DNA from: Panacibacter ginsenosidivorans
GTDB lineage: Bacteria > Bacteroidota > Bacteroidia > Chitinophagales > Chitinophagaceae
DNA: 64,000 nt
Direction of reading: 5' to 3'
Assembly: GCF_007971225.1 (NCBI RefSeq)
Contig: NZ_CP042435.1
Span: 2,173,501 to 2,237,500 of the forward strand
Below are positions 51,376 to 58,375 of the stretch, in pieces. The position numbers and the translations under genes are program-made. Every line of letters starts with the position of its first letter. Within the stretch, counting starts at the first letter, position 1. Below the pieces are notes generated by a model. That model ran no database searches. It saw nothing but the letters and a program-made list of their open reading frames with translations, and had not been told where the DNA came from.

Positions 51376-52089
51376 ATGCATTTCCATGATATTGTCATAC
51401 TCATCGTCATCATTACAGGAGTATTATTAAGCATCATTTTTAAAAAACTAACTATTCATGCTGCGCTAACCGGTGCAATCATCGCCTGGTTTGTATTTAT
51501 CGGCACAGGTTATACCGGCGTTATAATGATGACGTCTTTTTTTATTCTTGGTACAGCCGCCACCTTATGGAAAATAAAAGCAAAACAGCAACTTGGTCTG
51601 GCAGAAATAAATAAAGGGAAAAGAACAGCCCCACAAGTGATTGCAAATGCAGGGATAGCGGCCTTATTATCGATAATAATATGGTTATACCCGCTACAAA
51701 AAGAGCTGGTAAGTTTAATGATTGCAGCAGTGTTTTCTTCTGCCACAGCAGATACATTATCTTCCGAACTTGGCAATATCTATGGCAGTAAATTTTATAA
51801 CATAATTACTTTTAAAGAAGACCAGCGTGGTTTAAACGGAGTAGTAAGTATAGAAGGCACATTGATTGGCTTAGCCGGAAGCAGTATTATAGCAATCATT
51901 TACGCCATTGGGTTTGACTGGACTAATAAATATATTTTATTGATTATAGTAGCAGGAACAACAGGTAATTTAGCAGACTCTCTTTTAGGTGCAACAGCAG
52001 AAAGAAAATTTTTATTAGGAAATAATACCGTTAATTTTCTTAATACTTTTACCGCAGCAATTACAGCATTACTTTTGTATTTGCTATAA
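51376..52089 (+). CDS. DUF92 family membrane protein
   Basis: A 237-residue protein with six or so membrane segments. The DUF92 (TIGR00297) signature is present: LTIHAALTGAIIAWFVFIGTGYTGVIMM, then FSSATADTLSSELGNIYGSKFYNIITFKEDQRGLNGVVSIEGTLIGLAGS and TTGNLADSLLGATAERKFLLGNNTVNFLNT. Some relatives in plants and cyanobacteria act as phytyl-phosphate kinases (VTE6); this member's substrate is unknown. Confidence 0.88.
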   Translation: MHFHDIVILIVIITGVLLSIIFKKLTIHAALTGAIIAWFVFIGTGYTGVIMMTSFFILGTAATLWKIKAKQQLGLAEINKGKRTAPQVIANAGIAALLSIIIWLYPLQKELVSLMIAAVFSSATADTLSSELGNIYGSKFYNIITFKEDQRGLNGVVSIEGTLIGLAGSSIIAIIYAIGFDWTNKYILLIIVAGTTGNLADSLLGATAERKFLLGNNTVNFLNTFTAAITALLLYLL

Positions 52090-52129
52090 TTATAATTACT
52101 ATTTGTACTGCTTTTTGTAATATATATAA

Positions 52130-52183
52130 AAAGCCTTCACATAATTCTTGCTATTAAATTCAACAAAAATCTGTGAAGGCTTT
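52130..52183. terminator. Long-loop hairpin between DUF92 gene and small secreted gene
   Basis: AAAGCCTTCACA (52130-52141) and TGTGAAGGCTTT (52172-52183) form a 12-base perfect stem with a 30-base loop, in the convergent gap. A/T runs lie on both sides. It may serve both transcripts. Confidence 0.55.
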
Positions 52184-52195
52184 AGAAAAATAGTT

Positions 52196-52390
52196 CTAAT
52201 TTTTTGCGAGTAAATTAGCAATAAAAAGAGACTCTGGTTTGTGCGTTGTATCAGACGTGTCTTTGGGAACAGTATCTGTAATATTGTTCCAATTACTTTG
52301 TGCAAATGCTACGCTACTTTTGTTGTCTTTGTTTGAAGCATACGCTGCAACAAGCATGAGCATCATGCTTCCGAATAATAGTTTTTTCAT
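52196..52390 (-). CDS. Small exported hypothetical protein
   Basis: A 64-residue protein with a signal-like start (MKKLLFGSMMLMLVAAYAS) and a short polar remainder rich in Thr, Ser and Asp (NITDTVPKDTSDTTHKPESLF). Not recognised. Secreted peptides of this build are common in Chitinophagaceae. The hairpin just beyond its stop and the ATG with a clear signal support it as a real gene. Confidence 0.55.
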   Translation of the reverse strand: MKKLLFGSMMLMLVAAYASNKDNKSSVAFAQSNWNNITDTVPKDTSDTTHKPESLFIANLLAKN

Positions 52391-52568
52391 GGTTAACTCT
52401 TTTGATTAAAAGGAAAAATAATTTCTATTTTATAGCCAACTATTATGCCATACATCAAAATGAAAGTGATTATTTTAAAAAAAAGAACAAAAATGTTTCC
52501 CATATTAGACTCATTTTTTATATAATGCATGGTTTCTAAAAATCAATACTAGCAAGGTTTTCAGTATA

Positions 52569-52605
52569 TTTAACATAAGTAAACTGATGCACAAATTATG
52601 TTAAA
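52569..52605. promoter_or_regulatory. 10-base perfect inverted repeat upstream of TMEM220-like gene
   Basis: TTTAACATAA (52569-52578) and TTATGTTAAA (52596-52605), 17 bases apart, in the 318-base non-coding gap 52391-52708. The centre spacing of 27 bases places both half-sites on roughly the same helix face. It may be a site for a dimeric regulator of either flanking gene. Nothing else nameable is seen in the gap, which is very AT-rich. Confidence 0.4.
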
Positions 52606-52708
52606 CTATAAATAAAGAAGAACTACTAAGTATATTTATATGATAATTCAAACTTGCATCTAATAATGATTGCATAGCTTTTAACACATAAAATATTACA
52701 CTAATTCA

Positions 52709-53089
52709 ATGAAAATTTTTAATCTCATTTTTGTTTTTTTGTTTGTATTATTTGCAGCTCTTCAGTACAATGACCCGGATCCTTATATATGGATGCCTAT
52801 CTATTTATATGCAGCAGCATTATGCTGGCAGGCTTCACGTAAAAAGTTTTACCCGAAAGCATATATAGCAGGGATTATTGTATATGCTGTTTATGCAGTA
52901 TACAAAATCTTCGATCAAAATGGCTTATTGGATTGGCTTGAATTACATCATGCTGAAAACATTGCAGAAACTATGAAAGCGGAAAAACCATGGGTGGAAG
53001 AAACAAGAGAATTTTTTGGATTAGTTATTTTGATAATTGTGCTGCTGATAGATCTTTTATATGCACGCAAAAGAAAACAATCAGTCTAA
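52709..53089 (+). CDS. Transmembrane 220 (TMEM220) family protein
   Basis: A 126-residue protein with four membrane segments. The opening FLFVLFAALQYNDPDPYIWMPIYLYAAALC holds the family motif LQYNDPDPxxW. The loop EKPWVEETREFFGLVI is also usual. The family is widespread in Bacteroidota and animals, without known function. Confidence 0.85.
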   Translation: MKIFNLIFVFLFVLFAALQYNDPDPYIWMPIYLYAAALCWQASRKKFYPKAYIAGIIVYAVYAVYKIFDQNGLLDWLELHHAENIAETMKAEKPWVEETREFFGLVILIIVLLIDLLYARKRKQSV

Positions 53090-53127
53090 TAATTCCTTTT
53101 CTTTTATTGTTCAATAGTGCACCGAAA

Positions 53128-53176
53128 GTACAAGTGAGTGACACAATAGGCGCTGCTATACGCACCATTAGCCGTC
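53128..53176 (+). repeat. Intergenic palindromic repeat, single right arm, type A (locus 23)
   Basis: Core GTACAAGTGAGTGACACAAT at 53128-53147 (last base changed) with distal AGGCGCTGCTATACG and end TTAGCCG. Between the TMEM220-like gene and the hydroxylase genes. Confidence 0.84.
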
Positions 53177-53265
53177 CACAAAAACATTCTTCTGATTAAA
53201 CAATTTATACATCTCTATACAGCTATTTTGTAACTTAGATTTTCTTCACAAAAAATCCCTGCTAT

Positions 53266-53733
53266 ATGGCCGCCTATACATTACAGATAAACGATAAGCA
53301 ATACAAAATTGAAGCAGATCCTAAAATGCCACTATTGTGGGCAATACGGGATCTGGCTGGTCTTACAGGAACAAAATATGGATGTGGCATTGCACAATGT
53401 GGTGCCTGCACTGTGCACCTGAATGGTACACCAGTACGCTCCTGCTCTATTCCAGTCTCGGCTGCGGCAACTCAAAAGATCACTACGATCGAAGGATTAT
53501 CGGAAGATAATTCACATCCGGTTCAGCAGGCATGGATTGCAGAACAAGTGCCACAATGCGGCTATTGCCAGAGTGGGCAGATCATGACTGCAACAGCCCT
53601 GTTAAAGAAAAATCCAAAACCAACAGATAAGGATATTGATGTGGCGATGCAGGGAAATATATGCCGCTGTGGTACTTACGTACGCATCCGCAAAGCTGTA
53701 CATACAGCCGCTGAAATAATGTCCAAATCTTAG
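53266..53733 (+). CDS. (2Fe-2S)-binding subunit of a molybdenum hydroxylase
   Basis: A 155-residue protein with a plant-type ferredoxin domain ([24 protein letters not shown]: the four cysteines of the first cluster) and an all-helical domain with the second cluster ([17 protein letters not shown] and [15 protein letters not shown]). This is the small, electron-transfer subunit of the isoquinoline 1-oxidoreductase / aldehyde dehydrogenase branch of the xanthine oxidase family. It precedes its large subunit by 22 bases. Confidence 0.92.
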   Translation: MAAYTLQINDKQYKIEADPKMPLLWAIRDLAGLTGTKYGCGIAQCGACTVHLNGTPVRSCSIPVSAAATQKITTIEGLSEDNSHPVQQAWIAEQVPQCGYCQSGQIMTATALLKKNPKPTDKDIDVAMQGNICRCGTYVRIRKAVHTAAEIMSKS

Positions 53734-53755
53734 TGCACTAATTAAAACTGTAACA

Positions 53756-55924
53756 ATGAACACTAGCAATAAAAACGTATCCCGTCGCAATTTTGTAAGA
53801 ATTACAGGCATTTCAGGGGCGGCGCTAACTGTAGGACTTTATTTACCAGCATCGGCAAAAAATAAAGCAAAAATTATAACAGGTGAAGATGCGGTTAACC
53901 TAAGTATAGAAATGAATGCATGGGTATCAATTGACAAAGCAGGTAAGGTTACACTGATGAATCATCGTTCCGAAATGGGTCAGGGCGCTTACCAGGTAGT
54001 TCCGCAAATGATAGCTGAAGAACTGGAAGTGAATCTTAATGATGTAAATATTCAATTTGCACCGGGAAATAATAAGAAATATGGTAGCCAGATAACAGGT
54101 GGTAGCTCTACTGTACGTGGTTCCTATAAAAATTTGTTGCGCATGGGCGCTACTGCCCGGGAAATGCTAATTGCAACTGCTGCAAAAAAATGGAATGTTT
54201 CCAACACCGAATGTTATGCAGAAAACGCTGCGGTTATACATAAACCAACAGGAAAGAAATTTGGATATGGGGAGCTGGCGGAAGAAGCTGCAAAATCAGA
54301 AGCTCCAAAAAATGTACAATTAAAAAAGAGGGAAGCCTATAAAATCATTGGCAAGCCTTTACACAGACAGGACACACCTTCTAAAGTAAATGGCAAAGCA
54401 ATATTTGGCATAGATAAAAAATTAGAGGGGATGATGTATGCCGTTGTTGAACGCTGCCCGCGTATAGTTGGTAAAGTGAAAAGCTTTGATGACAGTGCCG
54501 CAAAAGCAGTTCCTGGTGTAAAACATGTTTTTAAAATTCAACGTGGTGTTTTTGATTCATTACTGGAAGGTGTTGCCGTGGTAGCAGATAATGTTTGGTC
54601 TGCCATGCAGGGAAGAAAAGCTTTAAAAGTTGAATGGGATGATGATGGCTTTGAACATTTGAGCACTGCACAGTTATATGAAAGAATGAAAGCTGATTTA
54701 AGCAAAGATCATCTGAACGACAGGTCAGCCGGTAATTTTCAAATGGTTTTTGATAAAGCAACAAAGAAAGTAGAAGCCGTATATGAGACCCCTTATGAAA
54801 GCCACAGTTGCATGGAACCATTGAATTGTGTGGCGCACGTACATGATAACAAATGTGAAATATGGGGTCCCATACAAGGCCCTGATTGGATACAGGCAGA
54901 TATTAGTACACACCTGGGTATACCAATTGAAAATGTAACAGTAAATATGACCTTCCTCGGTGGTGGATTTGGCCGAAAAGCATTTACTGACTATCCACAT
55001 GAAGCAGTGGTAATATCAAAAGAAATTAAAGCGCCTGTTCAGGTTGTTTGGACAAGGGAAGACGATATGACGCAAGGGCCTTTCAGACCTGGAGCAGTTT
55101 ATGGTTGCAAAGGCGCTATAAACGGAGGCAGGATTGCCGCCATGCAAACCAAAATGGCCACACAAAATATGGATCAGCAAGGGCCCAATGCAGATAAAAG
55201 CAAATATAATAGCAGTACGATAGAAGGGCTTTTGAAACCTTATTTAGATGTAATACCTGATTATAGTTTTGGGGATGTACCAACTGCATCTCCCATACCT
55301 GTTATGTGGTGGCGCTCCGTATATGCATCTACCAATGGATTTGCATATGAGAGTTTTATAGATGAATTGGCAATAGCTGCAGAAAAAGATCCGCTTGCAT
55401 TTAGAAGAGCGCATTTAGAAAGTAATCCACGTTATGCCGTGCTCGTTGATAAATTATCAGAGGTGACAAATTGGGAAACGCGTGGAAAGAATGAAGGCTG
55501 GGGTGTTGCTATCACTGAATGTTTCGACAGCATTGTTGGCGAAGTGGTAAAAGTTTCAAAAAAACCATCAGGCGGCGTTAAGATAGATAAAGTAATAGCA
55601 GTAATGGATTGCGGCTGGTATGTAAATCCTGATATCATTAAGGCACAGGTAGAAGGCAGCATTATGATGGCGCTTGGCGCAGCTACGGTACATGAAACAA
55701 CCTTCGAAGATGGCAAAGCTGTTGAAAAGAATTTTGATAGATACAGGATGCCGCGTTTTACAGATGCCCCCGAAATAGAAGTGCACATTATGGATAATGA
55801 TGAAAAAGCCGGTGGTGTTGGTGAGCCGGGTTTACCGCCATTTTCGCCGGCATTAACCAATGCAATTTTCGATCTTACAGGTAAGCGAATCAGGAAATTG
55901 CCTTTTAGTTTAGATGAAGTGTAA
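53756..55924 (+). CDS. Molybdopterin-binding large subunit, xanthine dehydrogenase family (isoquinoline 1-oxidoreductase beta-like)
   Basis: A 722-residue catalytic subunit. The N-terminus has a twin-arginine signal (VSRRNFVRITGISGAALTVGLYLPASA), so the folded cofactor-loaded enzyme should be exported by Tat. Motifs of the family: NHRSEMGQGAYQVVPQMIAEEL, QITGGSSTVRG, SHSCMEPLNCVAHV, TFLGGGFGRKAFTDY, and the C-terminal VGEPGLPPFSPALTNAIFDLTG with the catalytic Glu. No flavin or cytochrome subunit is adjacent, so the electron acceptor is unknown. Substrate may be an N-heterocycle or an aldehyde. Confidence 0.92.
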   Translation: MNTSNKNVSRRNFVRITGISGAALTVGLYLPASAKNKAKIITGEDAVNLSIEMNAWVSIDKAGKVTLMNHRSEMGQGAYQVVPQMIAEELEVNLNDVNIQFAPGNNKKYGSQITGGSSTVRGSYKNLLRMGATAREMLIATAAKKWNVSNTECYAENAAVIHKPTGKKFGYGELAEEAAKSEAPKNVQLKKREAYKIIGKPLHRQDTPSKVNGKAIFGIDKKLEGMMYAVVERCPRIVGKVKSFDDSAAKAVPGVKHVFKIQRGVFDSLLEGVAVVADNVWSAMQGRKALKVEWDDDGFEHLSTAQLYERMKADLSKDHLNDRSAGNFQMVFDKATKKVEAVYETPYESHSCMEPLNCVAHVHDNKCEIWGPIQGPDWIQADISTHLGIPIENVTVNMTFLGGGFGRKAFTDYPHEAVVISKEIKAPVQVVWTREDDMTQGPFRPGAVYGCKGAINGGRIAAMQTKMATQNMDQQGPNADKSKYNSSTIEGLLKPYLDVIPDYSFGDVPTASPIPVMWWRSVYASTNGFAYESFIDELAIAAEKDPLAFRRAHLESNPRYAVLVDKLSEVTNWETRGKNEGWGVAITECFDSIVGEVVKVSKKPSGGVKIDKVIAVMDCGWYVNPDIIKAQVEGSIMMALGAATVHETTFEDGKAVEKNFDRYRMPRFTDAPEIEVHIMDNDEKAGGVGEPGLPPFSPALTNAIFDLTGKRIRKLPFSLDEV

Positions 55925-55925
55925 G

Positions 55926-56068
55926 TTTTTTGTACCCAACATTTGTTTTTTTATAGCATCTTTCGTTGCGTCGCACTCTTGTACATTTGGTTCATTGCTC
56001 CACAAAGAACAGAACCCTGAAGAGTGCGACGCAACAATAGTTTAATTACTTATCCAAAGCCTGGTTAA
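55926..56068. repeat. Intergenic palindromic repeat, close left/right pair, B/B (locus 24)
   Basis: Left core GTTGCGTCGCACTCTTGTAC at 55965-55984 with distal TTATAGCATCTTTC; right core CCTGAAGAGTGCGACGCAAC at 56016-56035, ending AAAGCCTGGTTAA. Loop about 31 bases, between convergent genes. Confidence 0.88.
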
Positions 56069-56079
56069 TTAAAATAAAA

Positions 56080-56097
56080 AACTCCGTTTCCGGAGTT
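56080..56097 (-). terminator. Terminator after the 82-residue gene
   Basis: AACTCCG/CGGAGTT stem; on the minus strand the loop is GAAA and the stem is followed by TTTTTATTTTAATT, a classic intrinsic terminator. It is 26 bases beyond the stop of the gene at 56124-56372. Confidence 0.82.
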
Positions 56098-56123
56098 CAA
56101 TAATTTTCTGCTGCTTTGCTCTT

Positions 56124-56372
56124 TTAATTGTTGTTGCTGATAAAAACAAAAGGCTTTAATTTCTTTTCTTTTACGGCCTGTTTTATCAGGTGCGGCTTTT
56201 GAATGATTTTGTAACGATTGAGATCAATAAGTTCGTTTGCAGTACAAAATGCATCCATTTGCTCTACATGATAAAGCAGATCCACCAGTAGCTCAACTTC
56301 ATGTTCAAGCTCACCGGGCTTCATTGTTTCCTTTTTTGTAAGTACCAGCAAGTCTCTGTTTCGGGGGTTCAT
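56124..56372 (-). CDS. Small hypothetical protein
   Basis: An 82-residue cytosolic protein, charged and likely helical (MKPGELEHEVELLVDLLYHVEQMDAFCTANELIDL), with a C-terminal strand-rich tail (KPFVFISNN). Not recognised. A good terminator follows it, and a tiny lipoprotein gene lies 52 bases upstream on the same strand. Start may be the first Met or Met17. Confidence 0.6.
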   Translation of the reverse strand: MNPRNRDLLVLTKKETMKPGELEHEVELLVDLLYHVEQMDAFCTANELIDLNRYKIIQKPHLIKQAVKEKKLKPFVFISNNN

Positions 56373-56424
56373 AACAAGTCTGGGGTTACAATCGTTTTAA
56401 AATAAAAATCGAAAATAATATTGT

Positions 56425-56547
56425 CTAAAGCTTTGGACATTTGCACTTACCGTAATTTACATCACTGCTGTGCCTGCTTGCGCCGCAGGATGACATCGTC
56501 AATGTAACTACAAACAAAAAAATGATCCATTGGTTTATCTTACGCAT
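56425..56547 (-). CDS. 40-residue lipoprotein with CKC motif
   Basis: Translating the minus strand from ATG at 56547 gives MRKINQWIIFLFVVTLTMSS, then Cys and 19 more residues to TAG: a lysine/arginine start, a hydrophobic core, a lipobox (MSSC, Cys21) and a mature peptide ending NYGKCKCPKL. It fits a lipoprotein of which only about 20 residues remain after processing. The CxC near the end could bind metal or form a disulfide. It is in the same orientation as the gene at 56124-56372. Its existence rests on the signal sequence alone. Confidence 0.55.
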   Translation of the reverse strand: MRKINQWIIFLFVVTLTMSSCGASRHSSDVNYGKCKCPKL

Positions 56548-56604
56548 TAATAAGTATTTTTAAAATTAGGTATTTTTTACACAATAACAATTTTCTATTA
56601 AATT

Positions 56605-57702
56605 TTGATAAGTCATCTCTTTCACAAAACGGTATTGATAGCACCTCTAGACTGGGGTCTAGGTCATGCCTCGCGTTGTATACCTATCATAAAATACCTG
56701 CAAAAAAGAGGCTGCAAAGTTATTATTGCTTCTGATGGAGAACAATTGAACCTGCTAAAGAAAGAATTTCCGGGCCTCGAGTTTGTTAAGTTAAAAGGAT
56801 ACAACGTCAGATATTCAAAATATAAACGATGGCTGGGGGCAAAAATATTGTGGCAAACACCTAAAATTCTGCTAAGAATCAGGCATGAACATACTGACCT
56901 GGGGGGGATAGTTGACAAATATGATATAGATGTGGTGATATCAGACAACAGGTATGGTTTGCATACTAATAAAGTTCCCTGCATATTCATTACACACCAG
57001 CTTATTGTAAAATCGCCATTCCCCTGGTTACAGAATTTTATACAAAAAATAAATTACAGGTTTATAAGTCGTTTTACTGAATGCTGGATACCCGACTTCG
57101 AAGGCAAAAAAAATATTGCCGGGCTTTTATCGCATCCTGAAATAATGCCACCAGGCATTAACAAATATATTGGGCCGTTATCCCGTTTTAGCAGGGAAGA
57201 AAAAAAAGGAAATGTTTACAAATATTTTTTTGTTCTTTCGGGACCAGAGCCCCAGAGAACGATATTGGAAGAAAAAATAATGCTTATTACGCCAAAGCTT
57301 TCAGGAAAAATATTGGTTGTTCGGGGAAAACCAACAGAGCCTGAATCAGATATTGCTCCTGGATTGATTAACATAAAAAATCATCTCACAACAGATGAAA
57401 TGCAAAACGCTTTTCTACAAAGTGAATATATCATAAGCCGCGCAGGTTACACAACAATAATGGAATTATTATCGCTTGGAAAAAAATCTATCCTTATGCC
57501 AACTCCCGGGCAAACAGAACAGGAGTATTTAGCAGATCATCTTATGCAACAACAATGGTGTTATAAATGCAAGCAGGATGACGATTTATTATTTCACATA
57601 CTGAAAGCAGAAAAATTTGATTATGTGATTCCTGGGTTGGATGAACCTTTTTATGAAAAGGTGATAGATGACTTTTTAATAAGTCTCGATTGCGGGGTAT
57701 AG
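56605..57702 (+). CDS. MurG-like glycosyltransferase of unknown acceptor
   Basis: A 365-residue GT-B protein. LIAPLDWGLGHASRCIPIIKYLQKRGCKVIIASDG is the N-terminal glycine-rich loop, and SEYIISRAGYTTIMELLSLGKKSILMPTPGQTEQEYLADHL is the donor-binding site of the MurG/UDP-GlcNAc transferase type. Between its upstream stop (56599) and the first motif there is no ATG; only ATT (56602) and TTG (56605) are available, so it starts at a rare codon or is slightly misread at the 5' end. Probably acts on an envelope lipid or glycan. Convergent with sixA. Confidence 0.82.
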   Translation: MISHLFHKTVLIAPLDWGLGHASRCIPIIKYLQKRGCKVIIASDGEQLNLLKKEFPGLEFVKLKGYNVRYSKYKRWLGAKILWQTPKILLRIRHEHTDLGGIVDKYDIDVVISDNRYGLHTNKVPCIFITHQLIVKSPFPWLQNFIQKINYRFISRFTECWIPDFEGKKNIAGLLSHPEIMPPGINKYIGPLSRFSREEKKGNVYKYFFVLSGPEPQRTILEEKIMLITPKLSGKILVVRGKPTEPESDIAPGLINIKNHLTTDEMQNAFLQSEYIISRAGYTTIMELLSLGKKSILMPTPGQTEQEYLADHLMQQQWCYKCKQDDDLLFHILKAEKFDYVIPGLDEPFYEKVIDDFLISLDCGV

Positions 57703-57711
57703 TTGCAGCAA

Positions 57712-58206
57712 CTATTCTTTTAATTTGGGATAATCAACAAACCAAAATGTTTTTGTTGCATCTTCAAAATCTTTCCAGTTTTTTATATTGGTTTGAATAG
57801 CAAATATGCCACAGGTTGGCATATTATCGATCCTTGTTTTTGTAAGGTCATTCGCAAATGCAGTAATACCGGGATTATGGGCAAAAATGGCAATTGAATC
57901 AAATTTATTATCAACTTTTCGAATCACATCGTAAAACACATCAAAAGGTGCTTCGTATAATTCAGATGCTTTTATAATATCATGTTCTGAAACATTATAC
58001 TTCTTTGCGAAATACCTGGCAGTACTAAGTGCACGGTTTGCAGTACTGGAAATAAAAGCGTCAATTTTTATTCCTTTATCGAGTAGCCTTTCCGCCATTG
58101 CATACGCATCGTGATGACCACGATCATTCAATGGCCTGTCGAAATCTTTTTGTGATGGCGTATCCCAACTGCTTTTTGCATGTCGGATCAATAGCAAGGC
58201 TTTCAT
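57712..58206 (-). CDS. sixA: Histidine phosphatase family protein, SixA-like
   Basis: A 164-residue phosphatase. ALLLIRHAKSSWDTPSQKDFDRPLNDRG has the RH(A/G) catalytic motif of the SixA branch, FISSTANRALSTARYFAKKY contributes the second arginine, and IAIFAHNPGITAFANDLT the second histidine. SixA removes phosphate from phosphohistidine in E. coli; here the substrate is inferred only. Convergent with the glycosyltransferase. Confidence 0.9.
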   Translation of the reverse strand: MKALLLIRHAKSSWDTPSQKDFDRPLNDRGHHDAYAMAERLLDKGIKIDAFISSTANRALSTARYFAKKYNVSEHDIIKASELYEAPFDVFYDVIRKVDNKFDSIAIFAHNPGITAFANDLTKTRIDNMPTCGIFAIQTNIKNWKDFEDATKTFWFVDYPKLKE

Positions 58207-58258
58207 CTATTGAAGATACAAATCTTAATTATTAAACACTATCATTGTATTTTAAAAT

Positions 58259-58290
58259 AAAAAGTAAGCATGTATACATGCTTACTTTTT
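58259..58290. terminator. 32-base perfect palindrome, terminator of the PurF-family gene
   Basis: Sixteen bases (AAAAAGTAAGCATGTA) are followed at once by their exact complement, with no loop other than the central TATA step. T-tracts lie at both ends. It sits between sixA and the PurF-family gene, both on the minus strand, about 85 bases beyond the latter's stop. Confidence 0.7.
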
Positions 58291-58315
58291 ATTTATGCTT
58301 AGCAAAGTTTTAAAC

Positions 58316-58370
58316 GTACAAGAGTGCGACGCAACGAAAGCTAAATACCTGCAATATAGTTGGGCTCAAA
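58316..58370 (+). repeat. Intergenic palindromic repeat, single right arm, type B (locus 25)
   Basis: Exact core GTACAAGAGTGCGACGCAAC at 58316-58335 with distal GAAAGCTAAAT and end AGTTGGGCTCAAAAAA. It lies directly beyond the PurF-family stop. No unused left arm lies close to it. Confidence 0.86.
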
Positions 58371-58375
58371 AAAAC

